A stretch of DNA of 36,774 nucleotides from Bacteroidota bacterium (GCA_947479755.1 CANKAM010000036.1:1-36774), one strand, 5' to 3'. Numbered from the stretch's first letter, positions 14,924 to 24,046 are shown. The notes: generated by a model from the letters alone, not told the origin. Translations and numbers: made by a program.

Positions 14924-14941
14924 TCCCGATAGCTATCGGGA
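14924..14941. repeat. Perfect 18-bp palindrome TCCCGATAGCTATCGGGA
   Basis: The sequence equals its own reverse complement over 18 bases. It lies in the divergent gap between the glutaminase and RidA genes. Its form is that of a dispersed REP-like element; this window has only one copy. Confidence 0.7.
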
Positions 14942-14969
14942 ACGCTCAGTATAACAAATTAATAATCCT

Positions 14970-15350
14970 ATGAACAAAAAAATAATCCAAACCGATAAAG
15001 CTCCTGCACCAATAGGACCTTACAGTCAAGCTGTAATAGTAAATAACATGCTGTATGTATCAGGACAAATTGCCATTAACCCTGCGACAGGACAATTGGT
15101 AATGGACAATATCATAGAAGAAACACAGCAGGTAATGAACAACCTGAAAGCCATACTTGAAGCTGCAGGCATGGATTTTAGTAACGTGATAAAGACTACC
15201 ATTTTCTTAAAGGACATGAATCAGTTCAGCAGTGTAAACGAAGTTTATGGAGCGTTCTTTAAAAGCGATTTTCCTGCGCGTGAAACGGTGCAGGTGTCGG
15301 CCTTGCCTAAGTTTGTGAATGTGGAGATTTCGGTGGTGGCAAGTATGTAA
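14970..15350 (+). CDS. ridA: RidA family reactive imine/enamine deaminase
   Basis: RidA hydrolyses reactive 2-aminoacrylate and related imines formed by PLP enzymes, protecting those enzymes. The 126-residue length is standard. Family motifs are visible: APAPIGPYSQA near the start with Y18, VSGQIAINP, KTTIFLKDM, and the substrate-carboxylate-binding R104 in FPARETVQV, followed by VNVEISVVA with E119. These residues mark the active RidA subgroup. It is cytoplasmic. It is a single gene facing the M61 peptidase; the 71-base convergent gap holds a 12-bp inverted repeat. Confidence 0.94.
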   Translation: MNKKIIQTDKAPAPIGPYSQAVIVNNMLYVSGQIAINPATGQLVMDNIIEETQQVMNNLKAILEAAGMDFSNVIKTTIFLKDMNQFSSVNEVYGAFFKSDFPARETVQVSALPKFVNVEISVVASM

Positions 15351-15361
15351 TAAGTAAGATG

Positions 15362-15412
15362 TAATATTTAATATCGAGAAGAGGGTGACCAAATATTACC
15401 TATTAAATATTA
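15362..15412. repeat. 12-bp inverted repeat between convergent genes
   Basis: TAATATTTAATA (15362-15373) recurs as its exact reverse complement at 15401-15412, with 27 bases between. A/T-only arms between ridA and the M61 gene could form a weak hairpin in both transcripts. Confidence 0.5.
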
Positions 15413-15421
15413 ATTATTAGA

Positions 15422-17152
15422 TCACCATTCCCTTCCTGTCCACTTCCTATAATTTTCTTTTTGCTCGTTTGACGCATCCCTCATTTTTGCAGGCCAGTAG
15501 GTACGGTAATAACGCTCGGTTGTTGGTGTAAGCGAAACCTCTTTAGTTTCTGATGAACGCAATACAGTTAGCGTTACGGTTTCTTCCTGAAAATATTCCA
15601 GCCACTCTTTCAGGTTGTTCAGTAACTTAATTCCGTTCACAGCAACGAGTTCATCGCCTTCTGAAAGGCCTGCCCTGTCGGCAATGGAGTTAGGTGCTAC
15701 TTCTATTATCACCAATGCACCGCTGCGTTTATTTTCTACTTTAAAGCCAAAACGGTTTTCAAAATAATATTTGGAGCGACTATCCTTTATTTCCAAACCT
15801 ACATACGCAAATGTTTCGCGCAAAAGCGGCTCGTAGCTTTGGGTGCCGTTGTAATATTTAGCGAAGAAATCAACAAACGGAATTCCGGCAACGGTTTCAA
15901 GTGCTTTAAGATAATCCTCTTCGGTGTAACCAATTCCATTCTTCCCGAAATCATTATACAGTTTACGTAACACATCATCCATTGAAAAATCGTTTCCTGT
16001 TTGTTTGCGTATCAGCAAATCCAGCATCAGTGCGCACAAAGCACCTTCATTATAAATAGAAACCTTGCGGTGGGGAATTCCTTTTTCGTAGCCATCGAGC
16101 CAGGTATCAAAAGAGGATGCACCAACAGAAAGGTTAAACCTTCCGTAATTGTGAAAATACTTTTGCAGCAGCAGATGCAGGTTGCGGTTAAACTCATATT
16201 CGCTTACAGCACCTGAACGGAACAGCATCAAATCTCCATAATAGGTTGTAACGCCTTCGGCAACATAACCCAATTTGCTGTAATTCTCTTTTGAATAATC
16301 ATACGGCTGCATTTCAGCAGGACGAATAGCTTTTACATTCCACGCATGAAAAAGCTCGTGACTGCTGATGCCAAGAAACTCGGCATACAACTGCTCTTTC
16401 ATTAAATCATAAGACGGTCCGAGTGCAATCACCGTGCTGTTCTGGTGCTCAACACCATGATACAATGGGAATGGTGCAATCTGGAAAAGGAAGTGATATT
16501 CAGAAAAAGGAAACTCTCCAAATACTTTTAACTGCTCAGCAATAAACTTGTGAAAATGATTTTCTATCTTTTCAAACTCAGGTTTGCTTTGGCCCTGAAA
16601 CCAAAGGTGGAAATCAATATTCTCTGCTTTAAAAATATGATGTTTGAGAGACGGACTTGCAATAAACGGACTATCAGCAAGCAAATGATAATTTTCTGCC
16701 GTTAACACCTCACCAGCTTTTGAAAGAGAACATGCAATCTGATAGTTCTTCGGACACTGAACTTCCACTTCACACTTCTCCCTTTCTCTGCCTGGCACAT
16801 ACAGCAGGCAGTTTACAGGATTTACATACAATTGTTGCTCATTAAGAAAAGTAGAACCGGCATCCAACACATTGGCATAATACTCATACTTCACATGCAC
16901 TTGCTTTGCGCCTTGGGCTTTTACCTGCCAACAATCTTTGCTTGTTTTATCAAACGGCAAGACATTTCCTTTTTCATCATACACCGAAAAGGCACGAACA
17001 TTCTTTGCAAAGTTCTGCAAAGTATATCTGCCGGGACGCCATGCAGGTAGTTGTATTTGCAGGGGCGCAAGAATTTGCGCCCGTACCTGAACAATAAATT
17101 CTATCTGTATAAAATGGCGATGAGGGTTTTCGCAGGAAATAATATAACGCAT
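15422..17152 (-). CDS. M61 family metallopeptidase with PDZ domain
   Basis: The 576-residue protein resembles M61 glycyl-type aminopeptidases. An N-terminal beta domain (~1-170; PAWRPGRYTLQNFAKNV) precedes the zinc domain with HELFH at 265-269, followed by the downstream E in EGVTTYYGD. A PDZ domain is at the C-terminal side (~480-560; AGLSEGDELVAVNGIKL). No signal peptide is evident. I start at the ATG at 17152 since MRYIISCENPHRH fits the family start; the longer GTG start lies inside a palindromic repeat. Residues 24-30 (RAQILAP) are encoded by a GGGCGCAA...TTGCGCCC palindrome sitting in frame, apparently an inserted repeat. Confidence 0.92.
   Translation of the reverse strand: MRYIISCENPHRHFIQIEFIVQVRAQILAPLQIQLPAWRPGRYTLQNFAKNVRAFSVYDEKGNVLPFDKTSKDCWQVKAQGAKQVHVKYEYYANVLDAGSTFLNEQQLYVNPVNCLLYVPGREREKCEVEVQCPKNYQIACSLSKAGEVLTAENYHLLADSPFIASPSLKHHIFKAENIDFHLWFQGQSKPEFEKIENHFHKFIAEQLKVFGEFPFSEYHFLFQIAPFPLYHGVEHQNSTVIALGPSYDLMKEQLYAEFLGISSHELFHAWNVKAIRPAEMQPYDYSKENYSKLGYVAEGVTTYYGDLMLFRSGAVSEYEFNRNLHLLLQKYFHNYGRFNLSVGASSFDTWLDGYEKGIPHRKVSIYNEGALCALMLDLLIRKQTGNDFSMDDVLRKLYNDFGKNGIGYTEEDYLKALETVAGIPFVDFFAKYYNGTQSYEPLLRETFAYVGLEIKDSRSKYYFENRFGFKVENKRSGALVIIEVAPNSIADRAGLSEGDELVAVNGIKLLNNLKEWLEYFQEETVTLTVLRSSETKEVSLTPTTERYYRTYWPAKMRDASNEQKENYRKWTGREW
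17062..17083. repeat. REP-like palindrome inside M61 coding sequence
   Basis: GGGCGCAA (17063-17070) and TTGCGCCC (17075-17082) form an 8-bp stem with a GAAT loop. It is the same family as 17174-17193 and 30172-30191, with compensating stem changes between copies. It encodes residues 24-30 of the M61 peptidase. Confidence 0.75.
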
Positions 17153-17171
17153 AAGGGTGCGAATATAATGT

Positions 17172-17194
17172 AGGGGCACAATATATTGTGCCCT
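17172..17194. repeat. REP-like palindrome upstream of M61 gene
   Basis: GGGCACAATATATTGTGCCC (17174-17193) is a perfect 20-bp palindrome preceded by TAG, 22 bases upstream of the M61 ATG and about 74 bases before icd. Confidence 0.8.
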
Positions 17195-17232
17195 GAATTG
17201 ATAAAAATCATTTTCTATTTCATTTGATGTTA

Positions 17233-17240
17233 TACATTTG
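17233..17240 (+). promoter_or_regulatory. icd -7 promoter element TACATTTG
   Basis: An exact TAnnTTTG match ends 26 bases before the icd ATG. No clear -33 box. Confidence 0.5.
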
Positions 17241-17266
17241 CTCCCTCATTCAAAAAACACAAACAA

Positions 17267-18547
17267 ATGTCAGGAAGTAAAATCACAGTAAATAATGGAG
17301 TTCTTAATGTACCCAACAACCCTGTAATCCCTTTTATTGAAGGCGATGGAATTGGGGCAGATATTTGGGCAGCATCGGTTCGCGTATTTGATGCAGCGGT
17401 AGAAAAAGCCTATGGAGGAACCAAAAAAGTAGAATGGAAAGAAATTCTTGCAGGTGAAAAAGCCTTCAACCAAACGGGTGAATGGTTGCCGAAAGAAACT
17501 ATACAAGCGGTTAAAGATTATATTATTGCTATTAAAGGCCCTTTGACAACACCTGTTGGCGGTGGTATCCGCTCACTGAATGTGGCAATCCGTCAGGAGT
17601 TGGATTTATACACTTGTCTGCGCCCGGTGCGTTATTTCAGTGGAGTTCCTTCGCCAATGAAACACCCTGAGTATGTGGACATGGTTATCTTCCGTGAAAA
17701 CACCGAAGATATTTATGCCGGTATTGAGTGGATGGCAGGAACGGATGATGCTAAAAAAGTAATCAAGTTTTTGACAGAAGAAATGGGTGTTAAGAAAATC
17801 CGTTTCCCCGAGACGTCTTCTATTGGTATTAAACCCGTGTCGGTTGAAGGTTCTGAGCGTTTGATACGTGCAGCACTTAAATATACCATAAAACATAAAA
17901 AACCTTCCTTAACTATTGTTCACAAAGGAAACATCATGAAATTCACTGAAGGTGGTTTCAAACAATGGGGTTATGCTTTGGCAGAACGCGAGTTCGCCAA
18001 CGAAACATTCACCTGGACTGAATACGACAGAATAGCCGCTGATAAAGGAGTTGATGCAGCCAATGCAGCACAAAAAGCAGCACTTGCTTCAGGAAAAGTA
18101 TTAGTGAAAGATTCTATTGCTGATGCTTTCCTGCAACAAATACAATTGCGTCCGGCTGAGTATTCAGTGATTGCAACATTAAACCTGAATGGCGACTACG
18201 TTTCTGATGCACTGGCTGCTTCGGTTGGCGGTATCGGTATTGCTCCGGGAGCAAACATCAATTACATCACGCACCACGCGGTGTTTGAAGCTACCCACGG
18301 AACTGCACCTAAATATGCAGGTTTGGACAAGGTAAACCCTTCATCTGTTATACTTTCAGGAGCCATGATGTTTGAGCACTTGGGCTGGGTTGAGGTTACT
18401 AACCTGATTTATGCAGGTATTGAAAACAGCATTAACAAAAAGATTGTTACGTATGATTTCGCACGTTTGATGGAAGGAGCAACTGAAGTAAAATGCTCTG
18501 AGTTTGGCGATGCGATTATTGAAAATATGGAGTTGGTGAAAGTTTAA
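17267..18547 (+). CDS. icd: NADP-dependent isocitrate dehydrogenase
   Basis: It converts isocitrate to 2-oxoglutarate in the citric acid cycle, producing NADPH. The 426 residues align in pattern with the E. coli-type homodimeric enzyme: [15 protein letters not shown] at the start, isocitrate-binding [23 protein letters not shown] broken here as S103, N105, R109 and R119, and [15 protein letters not shown]. Coenzyme residues HGTAPKY followed later by TYDFARLM match the Lys-Tyr / Tyr-Arg set of NADP-specific enzymes. S103 corresponds to the E. coli regulatory phosphorylation serine, but no kinase AceK is seen. A REP-like inverted repeat and a strong terminator follow. Confidence 0.95.
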   Translation: MSGSKITVNNGVLNVPNNPVIPFIEGDGIGADIWAASVRVFDAAVEKAYGGTKKVEWKEILAGEKAFNQTGEWLPKETIQAVKDYIIAIKGPLTTPVGGGIRSLNVAIRQELDLYTCLRPVRYFSGVPSPMKHPEYVDMVIFRENTEDIYAGIEWMAGTDDAKKVIKFLTEEMGVKKIRFPETSSIGIKPVSVEGSERLIRAALKYTIKHKKPSLTIVHKGNIMKFTEGGFKQWGYALAEREFANETFTWTEYDRIAADKGVDAANAAQKAALASGKVLVKDSIADAFLQQIQLRPAEYSVIATLNLNGDYVSDALAASVGGIGIAPGANINYITHHAVFEATHGTAPKYAGLDKVNPSSVILSGAMMFEHLGWVEVTNLIYAGIENSINKKIVTYDFARLMEGATEVKCSEFGDAIIENMELVKV

Positions 18548-18550
18548 CAC

Positions 18551-18610
18551 GTCATGCTGAACTTGTTTCAGCATCGCTCGTTATTGACCCTGAAACAAGT
18601 TCAGGGTGAC
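18551..18610. repeat. Dispersed inverted repeat after icd
   Basis: The 21-base arm starting GTCATGCTGAAC (18551-18571) pairs with 18590-18610 with two mismatches across an 18-base spacer. It begins 4 bases after the icd stop. It has the form of a REP-type element placed at a gene end. Confidence 0.75.
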
Positions 18611-18617
18611 GAACAGA

Positions 18618-18646
18618 AAAGGCAGGACGAAAGTTCTGCCTTTTTT
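18618..18646 (+). terminator. Intrinsic terminator after icd
   Basis: GGCAGGAC (18621-18628) pairs with GTTCTGCC (18633-18640), with one G-T wobble and a GAAA tetraloop, followed by six T. Confidence 0.85.
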
Positions 18647-18687
18647 CTTTGAACTCTTTGCGAAAAAACTTTGCGACCTTTGCGGTC

Positions 18688-19572
18688 ATGCAACTGAAAC
18701 TCATCAACAGAAAAACCCTGAAAGGTATTCCCTCCGCATCAGGCATTGAGTTGTATGCTAACAAACGCTATATCATCGGAGATGATTCGTCATGGCTGTT
18801 TATTCTTGACAGAGATTTAAACGTACTTGAGAAGGTTGCTTTACTAAAAAAAGAAAAACTCAGTGACGAACCGATAGAAAAAAAGCACAAGCCCGATTTT
18901 GAGGCAATGACTTTTGCAAAGATTAACGGAGAAGATATTTTATTCATTTTCGGTTCGGGTTCAAAACCTAAGAAGCGCGACAAACTGATTGTTGTTTTTC
19001 CTGAAAGGCAACACGCTGTTAAACGCTTCGGTCTTGAATATTTATACAATACACTGCGCGAAAACGAAATCGGAGAAGAACACAAACTGAATATTGAAGC
19101 TGCAGCAGCAAACAATACTAAACTTTACCTTTTTCATCGCGGGAATATTTCGGGTAAAAACTTAGTATTTAGTTTTTCGCTGAATGACTTTGCAGACTAT
19201 GTTTTAACTGAAAATAATAGTATCCCTGCTTATACAGTTTCATCTTGTATTTTACCTTCAATAAACGGAATTGCTTCAGGCTTCTCAGGCACTTCATTGC
19301 TTAATGAAAAACATATCCTCTTTTCTGCTTCGGTTGAAGACACTGAAAATGAAATTGACGATGGAATGGTGCTGGGGAGCTTTATAGGCATTCTGAACCC
19401 GGAAACAAAAGAGTTAAACTACAAACTGCTGCAACAAGGAGCCGAAATACATGCTATTAAGATTGAATCGGTTTGTGTTTTACAAACGCAGGAGAAAATA
19501 CATACACTCCTTGCCGTTACCGACAGCGATGGCGGGGCTTCTGAATTGTTGGAAATAGAATTAGCAGAATAA
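18688..19572 (+). CDS. DUF6929-like protein
   Basis: The 294-residue protein looks like DUF6929, a Bacteroidota family of unknown function. It starts QLKLINRKTLKGIPSASGIE and has repeated beta-strand blocks (YIIGDDSSWLFILDRDLNVLEKV, broken here; DILFIFGSGSKPKKRDKLIVV; TKLYLFHRGN; SFIGILNPETKELNY) that suggest a beta-propeller-like fold (inference). No signal peptide is seen with this start. I prefer the ATG at 18688 over the upstream one at 18649, because the extra residues derive from a CTTTGCG-rich intergenic stretch. It stands alone between the icd terminator and convergent argS, whose end is 4 bases away. Confidence 0.82.
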   Translation: MQLKLINRKTLKGIPSASGIELYANKRYIIGDDSSWLFILDRDLNVLEKVALLKKEKLSDEPIEKKHKPDFEAMTFAKINGEDILFIFGSGSKPKKRDKLIVVFPERQHAVKRFGLEYLYNTLRENEIGEEHKLNIEAAAANNTKLYLFHRGNISGKNLVFSFSLNDFADYVLTENNSIPAYTVSSCILPSINGIASGFSGTSLLNEKHILFSASVEDTENEIDDGMVLGSFIGILNPETKELNYKLLQQGAEIHAIKIESVCVLQTQEKIHTLLAVTDSDGGASELLEIELAE

Positions 19573-19576
19573 TATA

Positions 19577-21355
19577 CTACATCTTTTCAGGAGCCTGAAT
19601 TCCCAGCAATCTTAAACTATCTTTAATTATTCTACCGGTTAGGACGGTAAGTTGTAATCGAAAATTCTTCTTCGCTTCATCCTCTTCTTTCAGCACCGGA
19701 AAGTCGTGATAAAACTGATTGTATTCCTTTGCCAATTCGTAGATATAATTAGCTAAAAGTGCGGGGCTGTAAGCCTCCCCTGCTTCTTTCAGCACCGCAG
19801 AAAACTGATGAATTAGTTTTATTAATTCCTTTTCTTTTGGCAGAATAGATAATGTGGAACTTACTGCAGTTGCCGAATGCGAATCTGCTCTGCGCAACAA
19901 CGATTTAATCCTTGCGTGGGTGTATTGAATGAACGGTCCGGTGTGACCATTAATATCAATACTTTCCTGGGGATTGAAAAGCATTTTCTTTTTCGGATCC
20001 ACTTTCAGAATAAAGTATTTGAGAGCAGCCATACCAATCATGCGGTAAAGCTCTTCGGCATCTGCGTTGTCCTCTCCTTTTCCTTTTTCTAATGAAATTT
20101 CTTTAGCGGTGGTAATCATTTCTTCCATCAGGTCATCAGCATCTACAACGGTACCTTCGCGCGATTTCATTTTGCCTGAAGGTAAATCAACCATTCCGTA
20201 AGAAAGGTGGTAACAGTTTTTAGCCCACTCAAAACCCAACTTCTGAAGAATAAGAAACAACACCTTGAAATGATAATCCTGCTCAGTGGCAACGGTGTAA
20301 ACAATGCCACTTAAATCAGGAAAATCGTTGTAACGCAAAATGGCGGTGCCTATGTCTTGTGTAATATACACCGCAGTGCCGTCTGAGCGCAACAATACCT
20401 TTTCATCCAATCCTTCTTTGGTTAAATCAACCCAAACCGATTGTCCTTCTTTTCTATAAAAAATGCTTTGATCCAAACCTTTCAGTACTTCGTCTTTCCC
20501 CCGCAACCAGGTCTGGCTTTCGTAATAGAGTTTATCAAAATTAACACCTAAGCTGTTGTAGGTAACATCAAAACCTGCATAGACCCAACTGTTCATCATT
20601 TCCCAAAGCGCGTAAACTTCCGGGTCTTTAGCTTCCCATTTCAGCAGCATGGCTTGTGCCTCCACAATTGAAGGTGCTTGCTTTTCGGCTTCTTCTTTTG
20701 TTAATCCGTTAGCAACTAGTTCAGCAATCTCGGATTTGTAATGCTTATCAAACTCCACATAATATTTACCTACCAGCTTATCACCTTTCAATCCTGATGT
20801 TTCAGGCGTTTCACCATTCCCCCATTTCTGCCATGCCAACATGGATTTACATATGTGAATACCTCGGTCGTTTATCACCTGCACCTTCAAAACCTTGTGC
20901 CCGTTGGCTTTCAGTATCTCAGCCACCGAATAGCCCAATAAAATATTACGGATGTGCCCAAGGTGCAAAGGCTTGTTGGTATTTGGTGAAGCATATTCCA
21001 CCATCATGGTTTTACCTGTGTTGGCAGGCGAAAAACCAAAGTGTTCAGTTGCCGAAGCAGTATTAAAAAAGTCTAACCAGAACGAAGAAGAAATAACCAG
21101 ATTCAGAAAACCTTTCACCACGTTGAAGTTCTCTACTTCTGTAAGATTTTCTTTCAGGTAAGTACCAATATCCTTGGCCGTTTGCTCTGGTGATTTTTTG
21201 CTGATGCCCGTAAACGGGAAAACAACAATAGTTACATCGCCTTCAAAATCTTTACTTGTCTTTTGAAAATTGATGCGCTTTTCGTCAGGCTTTTGGTTGT
21301 AGAGCTTTTCTATTCCGTCAACTATTGCTGATTTTAACTTATCTTCTAAATTCAT
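19577..21355 (-). CDS. argS: Arginyl-tRNA synthetase
   Basis: This class I synthetase charges tRNA-Arg in the cytoplasm. The 592 residues are normal. An Arg-tRNA synthetase N-terminal domain covers ~1-90. The HIGH signature is HLGH at 131-134 within ASPNTNKPLHLGHIRN. The KMSKS-like loop is SGKMKSREG. The C-terminal DALR anticodon-binding domain (~480-592) contains GPFIQYTHARIKSLLRRA and ends with a typical LRLLGIQAPEKM. ATG directly follows the TAA of the arginase-family gene with no gap, so the two are co-translated. It shares that gene's promoter at 22314-22321. Confidence 0.97.
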   Translation of the reverse strand: MNLEDKLKSAIVDGIEKLYNQKPDEKRINFQKTSKDFEGDVTIVVFPFTGISKKSPEQTAKDIGTYLKENLTEVENFNVVKGFLNLVISSSFWLDFFNTASATEHFGFSPANTGKTMMVEYASPNTNKPLHLGHIRNILLGYSVAEILKANGHKVLKVQVINDRGIHICKSMLAWQKWGNGETPETSGLKGDKLVGKYYVEFDKHYKSEIAELVANGLTKEEAEKQAPSIVEAQAMLLKWEAKDPEVYALWEMMNSWVYAGFDVTYNSLGVNFDKLYYESQTWLRGKDEVLKGLDQSIFYRKEGQSVWVDLTKEGLDEKVLLRSDGTAVYITQDIGTAILRYNDFPDLSGIVYTVATEQDYHFKVLFLILQKLGFEWAKNCYHLSYGMVDLPSGKMKSREGTVVDADDLMEEMITTAKEISLEKGKGEDNADAEELYRMIGMAALKYFILKVDPKKKMLFNPQESIDINGHTGPFIQYTHARIKSLLRRADSHSATAVSSTLSILPKEKELIKLIHQFSAVLKEAGEAYSPALLANYIYELAKEYNQFYHDFPVLKEEDEAKKNFRLQLTVLTGRIIKDSLRLLGIQAPEKM

Positions 21356-22306
21356 TTACTCTACACCCGTTAATTCGTTAGTTACTTTTCTTAAAATCTT
21401 AAAGGCATTTTCTGCCATGGTATTTTCTTTATCAAGCGTTGGGTTTACTTCTACCATTTCAAAGCAGCAAACCTTTGGGCTGCGCACCAGGCGCGATATA
21501 AAATTGGCAGCCTCACGCTCTGTCAAACCTTTTGCAACAGGTGTTCCGGTTCCTTTGGAAACCGAAGGATCCATACTGTCTACATCAAATGAAATGTAAA
21601 TCAGATCGCAATGGGCAAGTAATTTAAGTATGTGGTCTCCAGAACGACTGATACCCTTCTTGCGCATTTCAGCTACGGAGAACCGTTTCATCTTATGTTT
21701 ATCAATCAGAAATTCCTCTTGCTCCTCGGTGTCACGTAATCCAACATAAACAATGTCGTCATACTGAATCTTGGGGCAAATACCGCCAATATTTTTCAGC
21801 TTATTCCAAAACATTTTAGTTTCGCCAATAGGCTCATTCTCCTGACACTCCAGATTGTCTTCACCAAGAGAAAGCGCCAAGGGCATTCCGTGCATATTTC
21901 CTGATGGTGTGGTGTAAGGCGAATGAATATCGGCATGCGCATCAATCCAGATTACGCCTAATCGTTTGTTAGGAGCAGCCATTTTTATTCCTGCAATAGT
22001 TCCTCCGGCTGTGCTGTGGTCGCCCGCAAGAATTAAGGGAAACTGCTTTCTCTTTATTACTTTCCCTACCTCTTTACTTACCCGCAGATAGATCTTATAA
22101 ACGGCATTAATATGCTTTGCGTAATGATTGATGATGGGCTCAAACAATTCTTCATTCTCCGTTTCAATTTCAACCGACTTCAGCTTTTTGAAATACAAAC
22201 TGTGAAAATCCATAGCTGCAATCTTTATGGCATCTATACCAAGACTTGCGCCACGGGTTCCTGCACCAATTTCGGATTTAACTTCTATGAGCTTAACGGT
22301 TCGCAT
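21356..22306 (-). CDS. Arginase/agmatinase/formimidoylglutamase family hydrolase
   Basis: The 316-residue binuclear manganese hydrolase has all ureohydrolase motifs: LAGDHSTAGG, WIDAHADIHSP, SGNMHGMPLA and SFDVDSMDPS, ending with the EVNP motif. These supply the metal-binding His and Asp residues. The substrate could be arginine, agmatine or formimidoylglutamate; the N-terminal EIGAGTRGASLG and the neighbouring argS favour arginase (inference). Being directly joined to argS, it places arginine breakdown and arginine charging under one promoter, an unusual pairing. TAACTTTG lies 7 bases upstream of the ATG. Confidence 0.9.
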   Translation of the reverse strand: MRTVKLIEVKSEIGAGTRGASLGIDAIKIAAMDFHSLYFKKLKSVEIETENEELFEPIINHYAKHINAVYKIYLRVSKEVGKVIKRKQFPLILAGDHSTAGGTIAGIKMAAPNKRLGVIWIDAHADIHSPYTTPSGNMHGMPLALSLGEDNLECQENEPIGETKMFWNKLKNIGGICPKIQYDDIVYVGLRDTEEQEEFLIDKHKMKRFSVAEMRKKGISRSGDHILKLLAHCDLIYISFDVDSMDPSVSKGTGTPVAKGLTEREAANFISRLVRSPKVCCFEMVEVNPTLDKENTMAENAFKILRKVTNELTGVE

Positions 22307-22313
22307 ACAGGGG

Positions 22314-22321
22314 CAAAGTTA
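22314..22321 (-). promoter_or_regulatory. -7 promoter element TAACTTTG of arginase-argS operon
   Basis: An exact TAnnTTTG match with 7 bases to the ATG, the same box and spacing as recF; it implies a nearly leaderless message. Confidence 0.5.
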
Positions 22322-22338
22322 TATCAAATGACCATAAA

Positions 22339-22370
22339 TAAAAAAGGCTCTGAAACCAGAGCCTTTTTTA
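22339..22370 (-). terminator. Intrinsic terminator after T9SS propeller gene
   Basis: AGGCTCTG and CAGAGCCT pair around a four-base loop (stem near 22345-22364), with A-run on one side and T-run on the other. It terminates the minus-strand gene at 22391 and could work in both directions. Confidence 0.85.
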
Positions 22371-22390
22371 AGAATTAATAAAAACTGTAT

Positions 22391-24046
22391 TTATTTAGCT
22401 ACTGTAAATTTAGCAGTAACCTGTGTGTTGTTCATAAAAACAACAGCAGTATACATTCCGTTTGCAAGATTGCTGATATCAGCAGAGAAAACTGAAGTTA
22501 CATTGCTCAGAGTTGTTTCATAAACTTTAGCACCAAGTGCATTGTAAATAACCATACCTTTTGCATCAGCTGCATTTACTCCAAAGTTGAAGTTTAATGT
22601 TTCGCCTGCAGGGTTAGGGTAAATACCTACAACGTTTGCAGCAGAGTTTTCATCTACTGAAACTGTTGTACAAAGAGTATTTGATGTTAACGGATTTTGA
22701 TTAACTCCACTTGATAAAATAGAAGAAACATCTCTTTGGGTTAACACAATGTCAGTAGAAAGAATATCAGCTAAAGAAGGATCAGTTTGTGACGAATAAG
22801 CTGAAGTGTTTGCAATTGTTGCTTCAACAAAAAGAGCACCGCTATTATTGCACAAGCTATTTCCGTTTGCATCCATCCTAACTACCCAGGCATTGTTAGC
22901 TGTACCTCCAAAAGAGTTAGAATATCCCCCTCCAACAAAACCTCCGCTACCATCTTGAGCAATGCCTTGAAAAATATCAGAGCCAGTACTGCCATAAACT
23001 CTTGACCACTGAATAACCCCATTATTATCAACACTGATAGCAAAGGCTTCGCCACCAGTTCCAAAACTTTGTGTGCTTCCGCAAAGTACAACTCCGCTAT
23101 TGCTTGAATTTGCGCATGCAGAAGCCAATGACTCATCTTGCGTCCCTCCATACGTTTTGAACCAATCCATTGTAATAGTTGGAAAACTAACAGTACTGAA
23201 ACGAGCTAAAAATGCATCACCTCCACCCTGTCCAATATTACGTGTATTTCCAGCAATAAAGAAACTACCTGAACCGCCATCAACAAATACTCTTGCATCA
23301 TCATCACCAGGCCCTCCGAAAATAAACGCTGAATTTTTAGTGCCGTCCTCATTTAACAAAACAGCCATACAATCATTCAAACCCATTACGTTTACACCTG
23401 AATAACCAACTACCATATAGCCAACTCCTTGAATTTTCTGAACATGATAAGTAACTTCATTTGTGTAAGATGTTCCAACACTTTTTGACCACATAACAGC
23501 ACCTGTTGCTGCATCTAATTTCGCTACAATACCATTAAATTTTGCTACATCACCTTGTTTGGTTTGCCCTGCAATAATAACGTTGTTGTCATTGCCTTCT
23601 GTTACAGAAAAACAACGGTCAAGACTGTCGGTTCCTAAAACCTTGACCCAAGCAGGACCACCACCACTTGTAAGAGTAATTAAAAACAGGTCATCAATAT
23701 TTGCAGGAGTAGTTGAAAAACTGTTTGAAGCACCTGCTATTGTTGCATTTCCTGATACAAATTTACTTACAGCTCTTGCGGTTTCATTTCCTGCACCGCC
23801 AGCCTGAATAACTGACCCGGTAAATGTTCCGTCCAATCCGCCATTCATAATCATCATATCATAAGCTCCTGCACTTGGTGTTGCATTTGTTGCTCCAACG
23901 AGTGTAACATTGCTTCCGTCAATCAATACTTTATTTGCATACTCGTCACCTGCAACATCAATAGAAACTTGGTATTGTTGTGCAAATGCGGGAACCGCAC
24001 CTGCAACTAGTAAACCTAATACTGCTTTTGTAAAATTTTTAATCAT
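22391..24046 (-). CDS. T9SS-exported beta-repeat protein
   Basis: The 551-residue protein starts with a signal peptide (IKNFTKAVLGLLVAGAVPAFA, cleaved near AQQ, length ~22). The body (~25-400) has repeats of a form such as GGGDAFLARFSTVS, GGEAFAISVDNNGVIQWSRV and ANNAWVVRMDANGN, each followed by GSTGSDIFQ or GGTQDES blocks. This is the pattern of secreted Bacteroidota beta-propeller-like proteins that list events with 'GG.DD....' turns. The last ~75 residues (VVGIYPNPAGETLNF to VTAKFTVAK) are a T9SS type A sorting domain. Function is probably a surface structural or binding protein (inference); no enzyme motif was seen. Codon use looks like its neighbours'. Confidence 0.88.
   Translation of the reverse strand: MIKNFTKAVLGLLVAGAVPAFAQQYQVSIDVAGDEYANKVLIDGSNVTLVGATNATPSAGAYDMMIMNGGLDGTFTGSVIQAGGAGNETARAVSKFVSGNATIAGASNSFSTTPANIDDLFLITLTSGGGPAWVKVLGTDSLDRCFSVTEGNDNNVIIAGQTKQGDVAKFNGIVAKLDAATGAVMWSKSVGTSYTNEVTYHVQKIQGVGYMVVGYSGVNVMGLNDCMAVLLNEDGTKNSAFIFGGPGDDDARVFVDGGSGSFFIAGNTRNIGQGGGDAFLARFSTVSFPTITMDWFKTYGGTQDESLASACANSSNSGVVLCGSTQSFGTGGEAFAISVDNNGVIQWSRVYGSTGSDIFQGIAQDGSGGFVGGGYSNSFGGTANNAWVVRMDANGNSLCNNSGALFVEATIANTSAYSSQTDPSLADILSTDIVLTQRDVSSILSSGVNQNPLTSNTLCTTVSVDENSAANVVGIYPNPAGETLNFNFGVNAADAKGMVIYNALGAKVYETTLSNVTSVFSADISNLANGMYTAVVFMNNTQVTAKFTVAK

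Noticed and set aside
17153-17179. Longer M61 start (GTG at 17179)
   Set aside because: It falls in a palindromic repeat; the ATG at 17152 fits the family N-terminus.
18652-18687. CTTTGCG-rich stretch as a promoter for the DUF6929-like gene
   Set aside because: It contains TTTG boxes but lacks TA at the right place (GACCTTTG), and such CTTTGCG runs also occur as intergenic repeats.
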